Below are positions 41,500-49,142 of a stretch of DNA of 49,142 nt, piece by piece. The notes below the pieces were generated by a model. The model was not told the origin of the DNA. It did no database searches and saw nothing but the letters and a program-made list of their open reading frames with translations. The position numbers and the translations under genes were made by a program. Positions within the stretch are counted from its first letter, which is position 1, and the number at the start of each line of letters is the position of its first letter. Source of the stretch: Ga0074139 sp964515195 (lineage in GTDB: Bacteria; Bdellovibrionota; Bdellovibrionia; Bdellovibrionales; Bdellovibrionaceae); the NCBI GenBank assembly GCA_964515195.1, contig CAZETK010000021.1, positions 1-49,142 of the forward strand, written 5' to 3'.

Positions 41500-43575
41500 T
41501 TAGATCAATCCATCTCGTCTCAGCAGTGCATTGGGATCCGGCTCACGGCCGCGAAATCGTTTATAGAGTTCCATCGGATGTTCAGATCCACCTCGGGACA
41601 AAATGTGCTCTTTAAATTTGGCTGACACTTCCGTATCGAAAATGCCCTTTTCTTTGAAGTACTCAAAGGCGTCAGCATCCAAGACTTCGGCCCATTTATA
41701 AGAGTAATAACCAGCAGAATAACCGCCTGCGAAGATGTGACTGAATGAAGCCGACATATTGGTCCCCGGGATTTTGTTCAGCAGACGTGTCGAGGCTGTC
41801 GCTTGAGTTTCAAAAGCATCAATGTCCGTAACAGTTTGCGGGTCAGCTGTGTGCCAAGCCATGTCCAACATTCCAAATTGAAGTTGGCGTAAAGACATCC
41901 ATCCAGTTTGAAACTTCTGGGCTCGCTTGAGTTTCTCAACAAGCTCGACTGGAATAGGCTCTTGTGTTTGATAATGTCGTGCAAAAACATCCAGACCTTC
42001 TTTTTCAGTGACCCAATTTTCCATGATCTGAGAGGGCAGCTCGACAAAATCCCAGTAGACGCTGGTACCCGTGATAGAAGGATAAGTTCCATCGGCCAGA
42101 ATGCCATGAAGGGCATGGCCAAACTCATGAAAAAGTGTTCGCACTTCATCGTAGGTCAGAAGGGACGGCTTTGTGGGTGTTGGTTTCGTGAAGTTACAGA
42201 CGATAGCGACATGCGGGCGCCGAACTTCACCATCGTGAAGACCTTGATCGCGGAAGCTGGTCATCCAAGCACCGGACCGTTTTGTTTCCCGCGGAAAAAA
42301 GTCCGTGTAGAAGAGTCCCATGTAGCGATTGGTTTTCGCCTCATAGATCTCGTAGGCCTTTACTTCGGGATGGTAAACCGGAATGGAAGTATTTTCCTTA
42401 AAGGTCAATCCATACAGGCGCCGAGCATGCTCAAAAACTCCGTCTACTACATTTTCCAGTTTAAAATAGGGGCGCAGGTCTTCTTCATTGAAGTTGTATC
42501 TTTCTTCCTTAAGCTTTTCCGAGTAGTAAGCGAAGTCCCAGGGTCGTATGTCACTGAGACCATCTTTCGCTTTTGCGAACTCACGAATTTCATCGAGATC
42601 CCGTTGAGCCGCCTTCAGGCTGGCATCCAAAAGACGGTGAAGAAATTGATTAACCGTCTGGGGGTCACGAGCCATGCGCTCTTGAAGAACAAACTCTGCA
42701 TGAGTGGAAAACCCCAAAAGGCTAGCGCGTTGGTGACGCAGCTCGATTATACGCTTGATATTGGCCTCATTATCAAATGCATCCCGAAAGGCCTTAGAGG
42801 AAAACGCCCGAGCCATTTTTTCTCGCAGATCTCGTTTATCTGAGTAAGTAACGAAGGGTACGTAAGAAGGGTATTGCAATGTGAAAAGCCACTGACCTTT
42901 TCGCCCCTTTTTTTCGGCGGCAGCCGCAGCCGCCTCGGTGGACGACTCGGGAAGACCGGCTAAGTCTGCTTTTTTCTCAATCCAAAGTTCGAAAGCATTT
43001 GTCGCTTTCAAAACATTTTCACTGAACTTAGGAGTTAGCGCGGCCAGTTCTTGGTCGATAGCTCGAAGTTTTTCTTTGTCGGTGGGATTTAGCAGGGCGC
43101 CGTTTCTGACAAAAGATTTATAAGTTTTTTCCAGCAACGTCTTCTGCTCGGAATTAAGGTTCAATGTTTCTATTTTATCAAAAACAGCCTTAATTTTTGC
43201 AAACAGCTGTTCATCCAAGGAGACATCCGAAGAAAAAGCCGCTGACATCTGGTAAAGCTCAGGAGCCAACTTCATCATCGCTTCATCGCCATGCGCATGC
43301 TCAAGATTGCTAAAAACTGAAAGTACCTGACCCATGCGTTCTGAGGAGGTTTCCAAAGCCACAAGAACATTTTCAAAGCCCGGCTCAGTCGTGTTAGACT
43401 TGATTGCCTCGATATTTTTTTTAGCCAATTGGATGGCCGTTTCAAGGGCGGGTTTATAGTGTTCCACTTGAATTTTTTCAAAGGGAACCGCATTGTCGAA
43501 GGTTGTGAATTTTTCGAGTAAAGGATTCGTATTTGCCATAGAAAAAGGCATATCACCCAACGAGTTCCTGTTCAT
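41500..43575 (-). CDS. prlC: Oligopeptidase A (M3 metallopeptidase)
   Basis: A cytoplasmic zinc peptidase that degrades oligopeptides and signal peptides. The protein is up to 691 residues, with the thimet-type active site LFHEFGHALHG at about 475-485, and the family blocks FVELPSQIMENW and GYSAGYYSYKWAEVLDADAF. ATG 43575 lacks a clear ribosome binding site; ATG 43551 and 43539 are in frame and equally possible. The length matches M3 family oligopeptidase A. Confidence 0.93.
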   Translation of the reverse strand: MNRNSLGDMPFSMANTNPLLEKFTTFDNAVPFEKIQVEHYKPALETAIQLAKKNIEAIKSNTTEPGFENVLVALETSSERMGQVLSVFSNLEHAHGDEAMMKLAPELYQMSAAFSSDVSLDEQLFAKIKAVFDKIETLNLNSEQKTLLEKTYKSFVRNGALLNPTDKEKLRAIDQELAALTPKFSENVLKATNAFELWIEKKADLAGLPESSTEAAAAAAEKKGRKGQWLFTLQYPSYVPFVTYSDKRDLREKMARAFSSKAFRDAFDNEANIKRIIELRHQRASLLGFSTHAEFVLQERMARDPQTVNQFLHRLLDASLKAAQRDLDEIREFAKAKDGLSDIRPWDFAYYSEKLKEERYNFNEEDLRPYFKLENVVDGVFEHARRLYGLTFKENTSIPVYHPEVKAYEIYEAKTNRYMGLFYTDFFPRETKRSGAWMTSFRDQGLHDGEVRRPHVAIVCNFTKPTPTKPSLLTYDEVRTLFHEFGHALHGILADGTYPSITGTSVYWDFVELPSQIMENWVTEKEGLDVFARHYQTQEPIPVELVEKLKRAQKFQTGWMSLRQLQFGMLDMAWHTADPQTVTDIDAFETQATASTRLLNKIPGTNMSASFSHIFAGGYSAGYYSYKWAEVLDADAFEYFKEKGIFDTEVSAKFKEHILSRGGSEHPMELYKRFRGREPDPNALLRRDGLI

Positions 43576-43594
43576 TAAGAGTCAACGCGCGTTA

Positions 43595-44237
43595 TTAGCG
43601 GATGCAGATCCCAATGGGAGAATTCTGAGCTGTGGGCTGGCAAGTTGAGCCGGAAGGGCATTGGTTGGCCTGTCCTACAAGGCAGCTCCAGGCTACATTA
43701 TTGAAGCAACCGTGGTTCGAGAAAGCTCCATTGATATTCGAAACCTGAGGGATATTGACATAATGGTTATTATAAGTGGGCCCCGAGATGGTCAGGATGC
43801 CATGGAAATAAATGGGAGCCCAAAGGGGTAAAACATCAACTGCCGCGCAACCAATCCCCAAGCCGCCATTATAAACTGGGCGAGTTCCTGAGGGGCAAGA
43901 GCAAAGCTGGTTGGTGGGACCGGTGTGGCCATAGTAGTAATAATCATATTGATAGCGGAATGGGCTATTGGGATCTTGCGTATAGCCCGGCATACCAGCA
44001 TAGGGTTGCATGCTGGTATAGGGATAGGGTTGAAAACCGTAGGGGCCGTNNNNNNNNNNGGCCGTAAGGCTGATAGGCATAAGGGTCGCAGGTGCCGGTG
44101 TAAGGGTTTTGAAGGCAGTTCACAGATGTGCCTGGATTACTATTCGAACTGCTCTTCTTGTTATCGCACCCCCAAAAGGTAAGCGCACAAACAAAGATCA
44201 ACAGTGATTTAGAAACTTTAGAACTAACTTTCAGCAT
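43595..44237 (-). CDS. Tyr/Pro-rich lipoprotein interrupted by an assembly gap
   Basis: The gene starts at ATG 44237 behind GAGGAG and has a signal peptide ending in lipobox TFWGC. The following part is Tyr/Pro/Gly/Gln-rich (YTGTCDPYAYQPYG) and the gap at 44050-44059 falls in it. Beyond the gap the pattern continues (FQPYPYTSMQPYAGMPGY) into a cysteine-containing globular part with about eight cysteines. The halves are in different frames because of the placeholder N run; the true gap length should be a multiple of 3. Function unknown; probably a surface or periplasmic lipoprotein. Confidence 0.7.
44050..44059. other. Assembly gap (10 N) inside a lipoprotein gene
   Basis: It lies in a Tyr/Pro/Gly-rich repetitive stretch. 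A short-period repeat is a likely reason for the assembly break. Confidence 0.95.
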
Positions 44238-44290
44238 GTAAAGCTCCTCGTGGGAATAATCCGTATAAATCCACAGCAGAACCCGTTCCA

Positions 44291-44337
44291 CCCTGAGCTA
44301 AAATCTACAGGGTTTAGGCTGTCTCGATATTAGACAG
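44291..44337. promoter_or_regulatory. Inverted repeats in the divergent promoter region
   Basis: CTGTCT-N7-AGACAG (44319-44337) and CCCTG/CAGGG (44291-44312) lie between the divergent lipoprotein and oxidoreductase genes. They could be an operator; symmetry and position are the only support. Confidence 0.3.
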
Positions 44338-44482
44338 GGGATGAAAATTGGCGTTTGGAAGTCGTCGAGCCGCGTTAGTTTTTTATCGGGGTTCCTTATT
44401 GATCTAAGTCATACTCAAAGTCGGTCTGATGCTTTACCATCCGCGTGGGCATCAGTGTAGATGGAAGGAAATGAGGGTGGAA

Positions 44483-46366
44483 ATGAGCGACCCAGAACTA
44501 TCGATCAGAATCGCAACTGTGAATGGCACGGGTTCGGCAACGGCCAATTCAATTCTTGGATGGAGTTTTTTAAAATCGGGATTGAAATTCACTTCTAAAA
44601 ATATATTTCCGTCGAATATTCAAGGCTCGCCGACTTGGTTTAATTTTCGCATTTATAAAGGATTCCCAAAGGGCTTTGTCGAAAAGGGTGATATCTTAAT
44701 CGCCTTGAATTTGACCACTTTGCGCCAGGATTTAGAAAGCGTGAATGATTCGGGATTGCTGATCGTCGACGAGCCTCCCTCGTTAGCGAAGGCGCCTGAT
44801 GCCTTTTCCAAGCCGAATCTTCCCTCATGGTTAATAGAGAGAGCGGCTGAAAAAAGCCTGACCCTTTTATCCATTCCATTTAAGTCAATCCTGGAAGAGC
44901 TTAAGGCGCCGATAAAGGCTAAGAAATATCTTTACAACATGATTTATGTTGGGGTCGTCTGCGAAATATTTAACCTTGAAACGGATGTCATTCAGAAAGC
45001 GGTTGAGCACGAAGTAAAGTTGTCAGGAGAGGCCTTGGAGCTCAATCTAAAAGTGATTGAACGGGGACGACAAGCTTGGCGTCAATTTATCTCGCAGAAC
45101 GAAGAGCAAGTTCCTGTTTTTAAAAGACTGAAGACGAATAATTTTTTTAGAGAACAAAGCGTGTCTGGAGAAGAATCAGTCTCACAAAAAATCTGGATTG
45201 ATGGCAACACCGCTGGGGCGTTAGGAATGCTGATGGGGGGCGCGACCTTTTGTGCTTGGTATCCCATCACACCTTCGTCCTCATTAGTCGAAGAGTTTCA
45301 AAAGCTGACAAGTCGATATCGAAAATCGCCTTCGGGAAATAGCCAGGTGGCCATTTTACAAGCTGAAGATGAAATCGCAAGCATCTGCATGGCTCTAGGA
45401 GCTGGCTGGAGCGGGGCGCGCGCCTTTACGGCCACTTCAGGACCCGGGCTGAGCCTTATGCAAGAGGCGGCCGGATACGCCTACTACAGTGATATTCCTT
45501 TGGTGGTGTGGGATGTGCAACGTGTCGGGCCTTCGACGGGAATGCCAACGCGGACTTCACAGGGCGATATCATGTTGGCGGCCTTTTCCTCCCATGGGGA
45601 TACAAGATTTCCTATCTACTTTCCGGGAAACCCTGAAGAGTGTTTTCTGTTTGCCCAAGAGTCCCTCGATCTGGCTGAGGAGCTTCAAACTCTTGTCTAT
45701 ATTTTGTCCGATTTGGATATCGGAATGAACAGATGGATCCAGGATGAGTTTAAATACCCCCGCAAGCCTTATCAGCGCGGAAAAATTGTAACGGCCGAGG
45801 ATCTTCGCGAGCTGGAAAAAACGGGACAGGCCTTTAAGCGATATGATGATCCCGAAAAGGACGGTATCCCTCCTCGTCCCTTGCCGGGGACCAGGCATCC
45901 CAGCGCCGGTTTTTTAACACGAGGCTCAGGCCATACAATTAGTGGGACTTACACGGAATCAGGAGCCGAATATCTGAAGGTTCTGGAGCGACTGGACCGA
46001 AAGTGGAATACAGCCCGAGAAAAGTTACCAAAGCCTGTTCAGCGTCTGTTCGGATCAAAGGCAGGTCTTATTTTGTATGGGTCGGCATCCATGATCGAGC
46101 CTGAGATAGGTCATTTGTTGGATCAAAAGAAAATCAAAATGGATCACTTGCGAATTAGAGCCTTCCCCTTTAGCCAAGAAGTCCGCTCTTTTGTTGAGAC
46201 TCATGACAAAATTTTTGTGATTGACCTCAACCACTTGGGGCAGATGAGCCAGCTTTTAAGGATGGAGTACCCCGAATTCGCACAAAAAATTGAACTCGTT
46301 TCGGTCTTTAACGGACTTCCTATTTCAGCCCAGGATGTTGTTTCAAGGATTGAGACTCTGGCGTAG
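44483..46366 (+). CDS. korA: 2-oxoacid:ferredoxin oxidoreductase, fused gamma-alpha subunit
   Basis: These enzymes oxidatively decarboxylate a 2-oxoacid to its acyl-CoA with ferredoxin as electron acceptor. The 627-residue protein has the gamma (POR) domain at about 1-170 (NGTGSATANSILG in place of the usual G-x-G-G-Q-G) and the pyruvate-binding alpha domain from about 240 (GALGMLMGGATFCAWYPITPSS, QAEDEIASI, ATSGPGLSLM). ATG 44483 follows GAGGGTGG; earlier in-frame starts exist. The next gene encodes the beta subunit. The substrate may be 2-oxoglutarate or 2-oxoadipate, given glutaryl-CoA dehydrogenase downstream. Confidence 0.88.
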   Translation: MSDPELSIRIATVNGTGSATANSILGWSFLKSGLKFTSKNIFPSNIQGSPTWFNFRIYKGFPKGFVEKGDILIALNLTTLRQDLESVNDSGLLIVDEPPSLAKAPDAFSKPNLPSWLIERAAEKSLTLLSIPFKSILEELKAPIKAKKYLYNMIYVGVVCEIFNLETDVIQKAVEHEVKLSGEALELNLKVIERGRQAWRQFISQNEEQVPVFKRLKTNNFFREQSVSGEESVSQKIWIDGNTAGALGMLMGGATFCAWYPITPSSSLVEEFQKLTSRYRKSPSGNSQVAILQAEDEIASICMALGAGWSGARAFTATSGPGLSLMQEAAGYAYYSDIPLVVWDVQRVGPSTGMPTRTSQGDIMLAAFSSHGDTRFPIYFPGNPEECFLFAQESLDLAEELQTLVYILSDLDIGMNRWIQDEFKYPRKPYQRGKIVTAEDLRELEKTGQAFKRYDDPEKDGIPPRPLPGTRHPSAGFLTRGSGHTISGTYTESGAEYLKVLERLDRKWNTAREKLPKPVQRLFGSKAGLILYGSASMIEPEIGHLLDQKKIKMDHLRIRAFPFSQEVRSFVETHDKIFVIDLNHLGQMSQLLRMEYPEFAQKIELVSVFNGLPISAQDVVSRIETLA

Positions 46367-46391
46367 TCACCAGCAGAGAAGGATAATTATT

Positions 46392-47462
46392 ATGGAAGCA
46401 CCGAAAAATGAATCTAAATTCCAGCGCTCAAAGGCCGAATACGCAGGAGGGCCCTCAACGCTTTGTACGGGGTGTGGGCATGATCTTATTACAAGCTCTA
46501 TAATTTCCGCCTATTCCGATCTTCAAATTGATCCTTATGACATTATCAAAATGTCAGGGATTGGTTGCTCTTCCAAAACACCCGGTTATTTTGTCGGCGT
46601 CGCGCAAGGGATTAACTCCATGCATGGAAGAATGGCTCCAGTGGCGACAGGAGCCTTAACCGTTCGACCTGATAAGTACTTTATTGGGGTCAGCGGGGAC
46701 GGAGATACCGCCAGTATCGGGTTGGGCGGCTTTTGCCATCTTATTAGAAGAAACCCCAGAATGGTTTATATTGTGGCGAACAACGGGGTTTATGGATTAA
46801 CAAAAGGACAATTTTCGCCGACCGCCGATAAGTCGGCTCTCTTGAAGTCAGGAGAGCAAAATCATTTCTCGGGCATCGATATTTGCAGCCTGTCATTGAC
46901 CCTTGGCTGCGGCTTTGTAGCGCGGGCCTATGTGGGGGATCAAAAACAGCTAGTGTCGATCTTAAAGTCCGCCATACAATTTGATGGGTTGGCCGTGATT
47001 GACGTCATTTCTCCCTGCATTACATTTAATAATCATGATGGTTCACAAATGAGCTACACTTATATTAAAACTCATCAAAAGATCCTTAATACAGTGGATT
47101 TTGTGGATCGGGTTTCAGGTGATCTCATGAAGACGAATCAAGGCTTGGTCGACGATATGCAAAAGGATCGATCCAATGCGGCAGAGTACACGGTTCAGAT
47201 TGAAGACGATTACACAATTCATATAAAAAAAATCAATCACTTGGACCACGATGTATCGAATGTCTCATCGGCTTTAAGAACTTTAGAAGAGGCTCGGGCC
47301 AAGGGCCATGTGTTGACAGGGCTTCTTCACTGCCAGCCGGTTAATCGCTCTCTCAGTGACGAGCTAAACCTAGAATCCACTAGGAGTTTGGCGGATTTAA
47401 CAGAAAAGGAATTGCGGCCCAACCAGGATGAATTCCAAAAACTTATGAAAGGATACTGTTAG
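46392..47462 (+). CDS. korB: 2-oxoacid:ferredoxin oxidoreductase, beta subunit
   Basis: The TPP-binding catalytic subunit, 356 residues. LCTGCGHDLI, GIGCSSKTPGYF and ISPCITFNNHDGS supply the cysteines for the [4Fe-4S] cluster. The TPP motif is SGDGDTASIGLGGFCH with VANNGVYGLTKGQFSPT. ATG 46392 is preceded by AAGGAT and lies 25 bp after the alpha subunit stop. The acyl-CoA dehydrogenase follows 2 bp later. Confidence 0.9.
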   Translation: MEAPKNESKFQRSKAEYAGGPSTLCTGCGHDLITSSIISAYSDLQIDPYDIIKMSGIGCSSKTPGYFVGVAQGINSMHGRMAPVATGALTVRPDKYFIGVSGDGDTASIGLGGFCHLIRRNPRMVYIVANNGVYGLTKGQFSPTADKSALLKSGEQNHFSGIDICSLSLTLGCGFVARAYVGDQKQLVSILKSAIQFDGLAVIDVISPCITFNNHDGSQMSYTYIKTHQKILNTVDFVDRVSGDLMKTNQGLVDDMQKDRSNAAEYTVQIEDDYTIHIKKINHLDHDVSNVSSALRTLEEARAKGHVLTGLLHCQPVNRSLSDELNLESTRSLADLTEKELRPNQDEFQKLMKGYC

Positions 47463-47464
47463 TA

Positions 47465-48631
47465 ATGAAAAAATTTGAATCACCGGATTTTTACAATGTG
47501 GATTCTTTGCTGGCCACCGATGAAAAACAAATTCGTGATGTGATCAGGCAGTTTGTTGACCAAGAGATCATGCCTACGATTGCGGATGACTATGAGAAAG
47601 GGCGTTTTCCAAAACAATTGATTCCCATGCTGGCAGAGCTAGGAACTTTAGGGGCCACAATCCATGGGTACGAGTGTGCCGGTCTTAGCTACACTTCTTA
47701 CGGTCTTATCATGCAAGAGCTTGAAAGAGGTGATTCTGGAATCAGATCTTTCGTCAGTGTTCAGGGTGCACTTTGCATGTACCCGATCAGTGCCTTTGGC
47801 AGTGAAGAGCTTAAGAAAAAATACCTACCCAAAATGGCAAAAGGAGAATGGATTGGTTGTTTTGGTCTGACCGAGCCTGATTTTGGCTCGAATCCGGGGG
47901 GCATGAGGACAACCGCTCGAAAGGATGGATCCCAGTATGTGCTCAACGGCGCTAAAATGTGGATTACTAATGGCGGATTCTCAGACGTAGCCATTATTTG
48001 GGCCAAAGATGATGAAAATAAGATTCGTGGGTTTGTGGTGGATCGTGACACCAAGGGGTTCTCGGTTCGAAATATTGAAAAGAAGTTCTCTTTGAAAGCT
48101 TCCGTGACGAGTGAGCTCATTTTAGAAGATGTTCGGGTACAAGAATCACAGATGTTGAATATAAAAGGCCTAAGAGGACCTTTCGCCTGCCTTAATAACG
48201 CTCGATTTGGGATTTCCTGGGGAGCCTTAGGGGCCGCGATGGCCTGTTATGATGAGGCCCTCAATTATTCTAAAACCAGAATTCAATTCGATAAGCCCAT
48301 AGCCAGCTTTCAGTTGGTCCAAGCTAAGCTTGCCAATATGTTAACAGAAATCACCAAGGGGCAGCTTTTGGCCTTACAACTCGGGCGACTCAAGGATCTT
48401 GACCAAGCGCAACCTGAACAAATATCCATGGCGAAAATGAACAACGTGTCGATGGCGCTAGACTGTGCCCGTACGACGCGGGATATCCTGGGCGCCAGTG
48501 GTATTACCTATGAATATCAATGCGGACGGCATATGTTGAACCTTGAAAGTGTTAATACATATGAAGGCACTGAAGATATTCATCGTTTGGTTATTGGAGA
48601 AAAAATCACCGGAATTCCAGCTTACCGCTAG
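47465..48631 (+). CDS. gcdH: Glutaryl-CoA dehydrogenase-like acyl-CoA dehydrogenase
   Basis: GcdH oxidises and decarboxylates glutaryl-CoA to crotonyl-CoA with FAD. The 388-residue protein has the acyl-CoA dehydrogenase fold: CFGLTEPDFGSNPGGM, WITNGGFSDVAIIW and the C-terminal catalytic block TYEGTEDIHRLVIGEKITG, whose Glu is the base. That last block is close to known glutaryl-CoA dehydrogenases, more so than to general acyl-CoA dehydrogenases. It starts 2 bp after the oxidoreductase beta gene, so it is in the same operon. Confidence 0.82.
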   Translation: MKKFESPDFYNVDSLLATDEKQIRDVIRQFVDQEIMPTIADDYEKGRFPKQLIPMLAELGTLGATIHGYECAGLSYTSYGLIMQELERGDSGIRSFVSVQGALCMYPISAFGSEELKKKYLPKMAKGEWIGCFGLTEPDFGSNPGGMRTTARKDGSQYVLNGAKMWITNGGFSDVAIIWAKDDENKIRGFVVDRDTKGFSVRNIEKKFSLKASVTSELILEDVRVQESQMLNIKGLRGPFACLNNARFGISWGALGAAMACYDEALNYSKTRIQFDKPIASFQLVQAKLANMLTEITKGQLLALQLGRLKDLDQAQPEQISMAKMNNVSMALDCARTTRDILGASGITYEYQCGRHMLNLESVNTYEGTEDIHRLVIGEKITGIPAYR

Positions 48632-48640
48632 AGAGGTTTT

Positions 48641-49142
48641 ATGAGCATTTCCTATTGGCTTGACCGATCATCTGCCCAATCGAAGCAGTCTTACGACGTT
48701 GTTATCATTGGAGCTGGGATCTCGGGACTGTCGACGGCTTATTGGCTAAACCGAGAAGATCCTAGCATTAAGATCGGCATTATCGAAAAAAATCGCATTG
48801 CGTTTGGAGCCTCTGGGAGGAATGCCGGGTTCATCACATGCGGTTCGGTCGAGCACTTCAATCGGATGATTTCAAAGCATGGTCTCCAAAGAGCGCTTGA
48901 AATTTGGCGCTTTGCTCAAACGAATAAGGATCTACTGAAAGAGCACATCATTCGCGGAGAAGGGGATTCCGTTGAATTTGAAGAAAGAGGCGCCTACTCG
49001 CTGGCCACACAAGTTTCCGAAATGAATGAGCTAATGAACGTAGCGGAAACCATGAAAGCTCAAGGAATTCCGGTTAAAATTTATAATGAAAATGAAATCG
49101 AAAAAAATGTGGGGGCGATAGGGTTTGTTGGGGGGATCCGTT
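48641..49142 (+). CDS. FAD-dependent amine/amino-acid oxidase, cut by the window edge
   Basis: The first 167 residues of a DAO-type flavoprotein starting at ATG 48641 with GAGAGG upstream. The dinucleotide-binding motif DVVIIGAGISGLSTAYWL is at about 18-35, and FGASGRNAGF follows. The leading SYWLDRS resembles gamma-glutamylputrescine oxidase and pipecolate oxidase-like enzymes. The gene continues beyond 49142. Its place after the glutaryl-CoA dehydrogenase suggests a step in the same amino-acid catabolic route. Confidence 0.78.
   Translation, partial: MSISYWLDRSSAQSKQSYDVVIIGAGISGLSTAYWLNREDPSIKIGIIEKNRIAFGASGRNAGFITCGSVEHFNRMISKHGLQRALEIWRFAQTNKDLLKEHIIRGEGDSVEFEERGAYSLATQVSEMNELMNVAETMKAQGIPVKIYNENEIEKNVGAIGFVGGIR

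Noticed and set aside
41908..42843. 311-codon plus-strand open frame inside prlC
   Set aside because: It is antisense to the well-conserved M3 peptidase including its active site region, and shows no family resemblance.
1..49142. tRNA, rRNA, tmRNA, CRISPR arrays, insertion sequences or phage genes
   Set aside because: I looked in the intergenic stretches and found no cloverleaf-like sequence, no regular repeat-spacer array, and no transposase or integrase.

Overview
The window is a dense, mostly syntenic piece of a bacterial chromosome. It most likely comes from the Bdellovibrionota (Bdellovibrio-like, Gram-negative). The evidence is a short flagellin with FliD/FliS, a Pal/YbgF envelope cluster, an ftsQ-ftsA-ftsZ division cluster, LPS-related genes, a zinc-finger protein with an archaeal-type histone fold, and many lipoproteins and exported proteins. 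The phylum assignment is an inference from gene content, not from an alignment. Three runs of exactly 10 N (1386-1395, 26453-26462, 44050-44059) are assembly gaps. Two of them lie inside genes and have the wrong length for the reading frame.

Layout. 1-1028: two tandem secreted cysteine-containing paralogues, minus strand. 1029-1893: no gene; a very GC-rich gapped locus bounded by perfect 26-bp inverted repeats, then a triple GAC-N4-GTC repeat. 1894-7385: flagellar filament block (flagellin, FlaG-like, an S41 peptidase, FliD, FliS, a FliT-position protein). 7554-16997: a long plus-strand run that starts at a good sigma-54 promoter. It holds a TPR protein, a MAF-like domain, two GT9 glycosyltransferases with a small ORF between them, an unknown protein, a histidine kinase and a single-domain response regulator, then rsmD, coaD and an aminotransferase. 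I read its first part as a candidate flagellin (or surface) glycosylation and signalling module.

16991-24752: RecQ lacking its winged-helix domain, a VWA-like lipoprotein, a DUF2802-like membrane protein, a Nudix protein, an unknown protein, and a 940-residue metallopeptidase/propeller/barrel protein. 24830-28220: pal, a DUF4398-like lipoprotein, ybgF, tsaD (gapped) and rsmA, partly overlapping. 28341-31150: the zinc-finger/histone-fold protein, a small secreted PDZ-like protein, smpB, a HAMP-only membrane protein and a charged lipoprotein.

31312-36911: an exported Ntn hydrolase, ftsQ, ftsA, ftsZ and an LpxH-like hydrolase that overlaps ftsZ by one base. 36926-43575: ADP-ribose Nudix hydrolase, POT peptide transporter, then recN, NAD kinase and oligopeptidase A on the minus strand. 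The peptide importer and cytosolic oligopeptidase fit a peptide-feeding (predatory) lifestyle. 43595-44237: a gapped Tyr/Pro-rich lipoprotein. 44483-49142: a 2-oxoacid:ferredoxin oxidoreductase (two subunits), a glutaryl-CoA dehydrogenase and a truncated FAD amine oxidase. Together these suggest lysine or 2-oxoadipate catabolism. No tRNA, rRNA, CRISPR array, insertion sequence or prophage was recognised.
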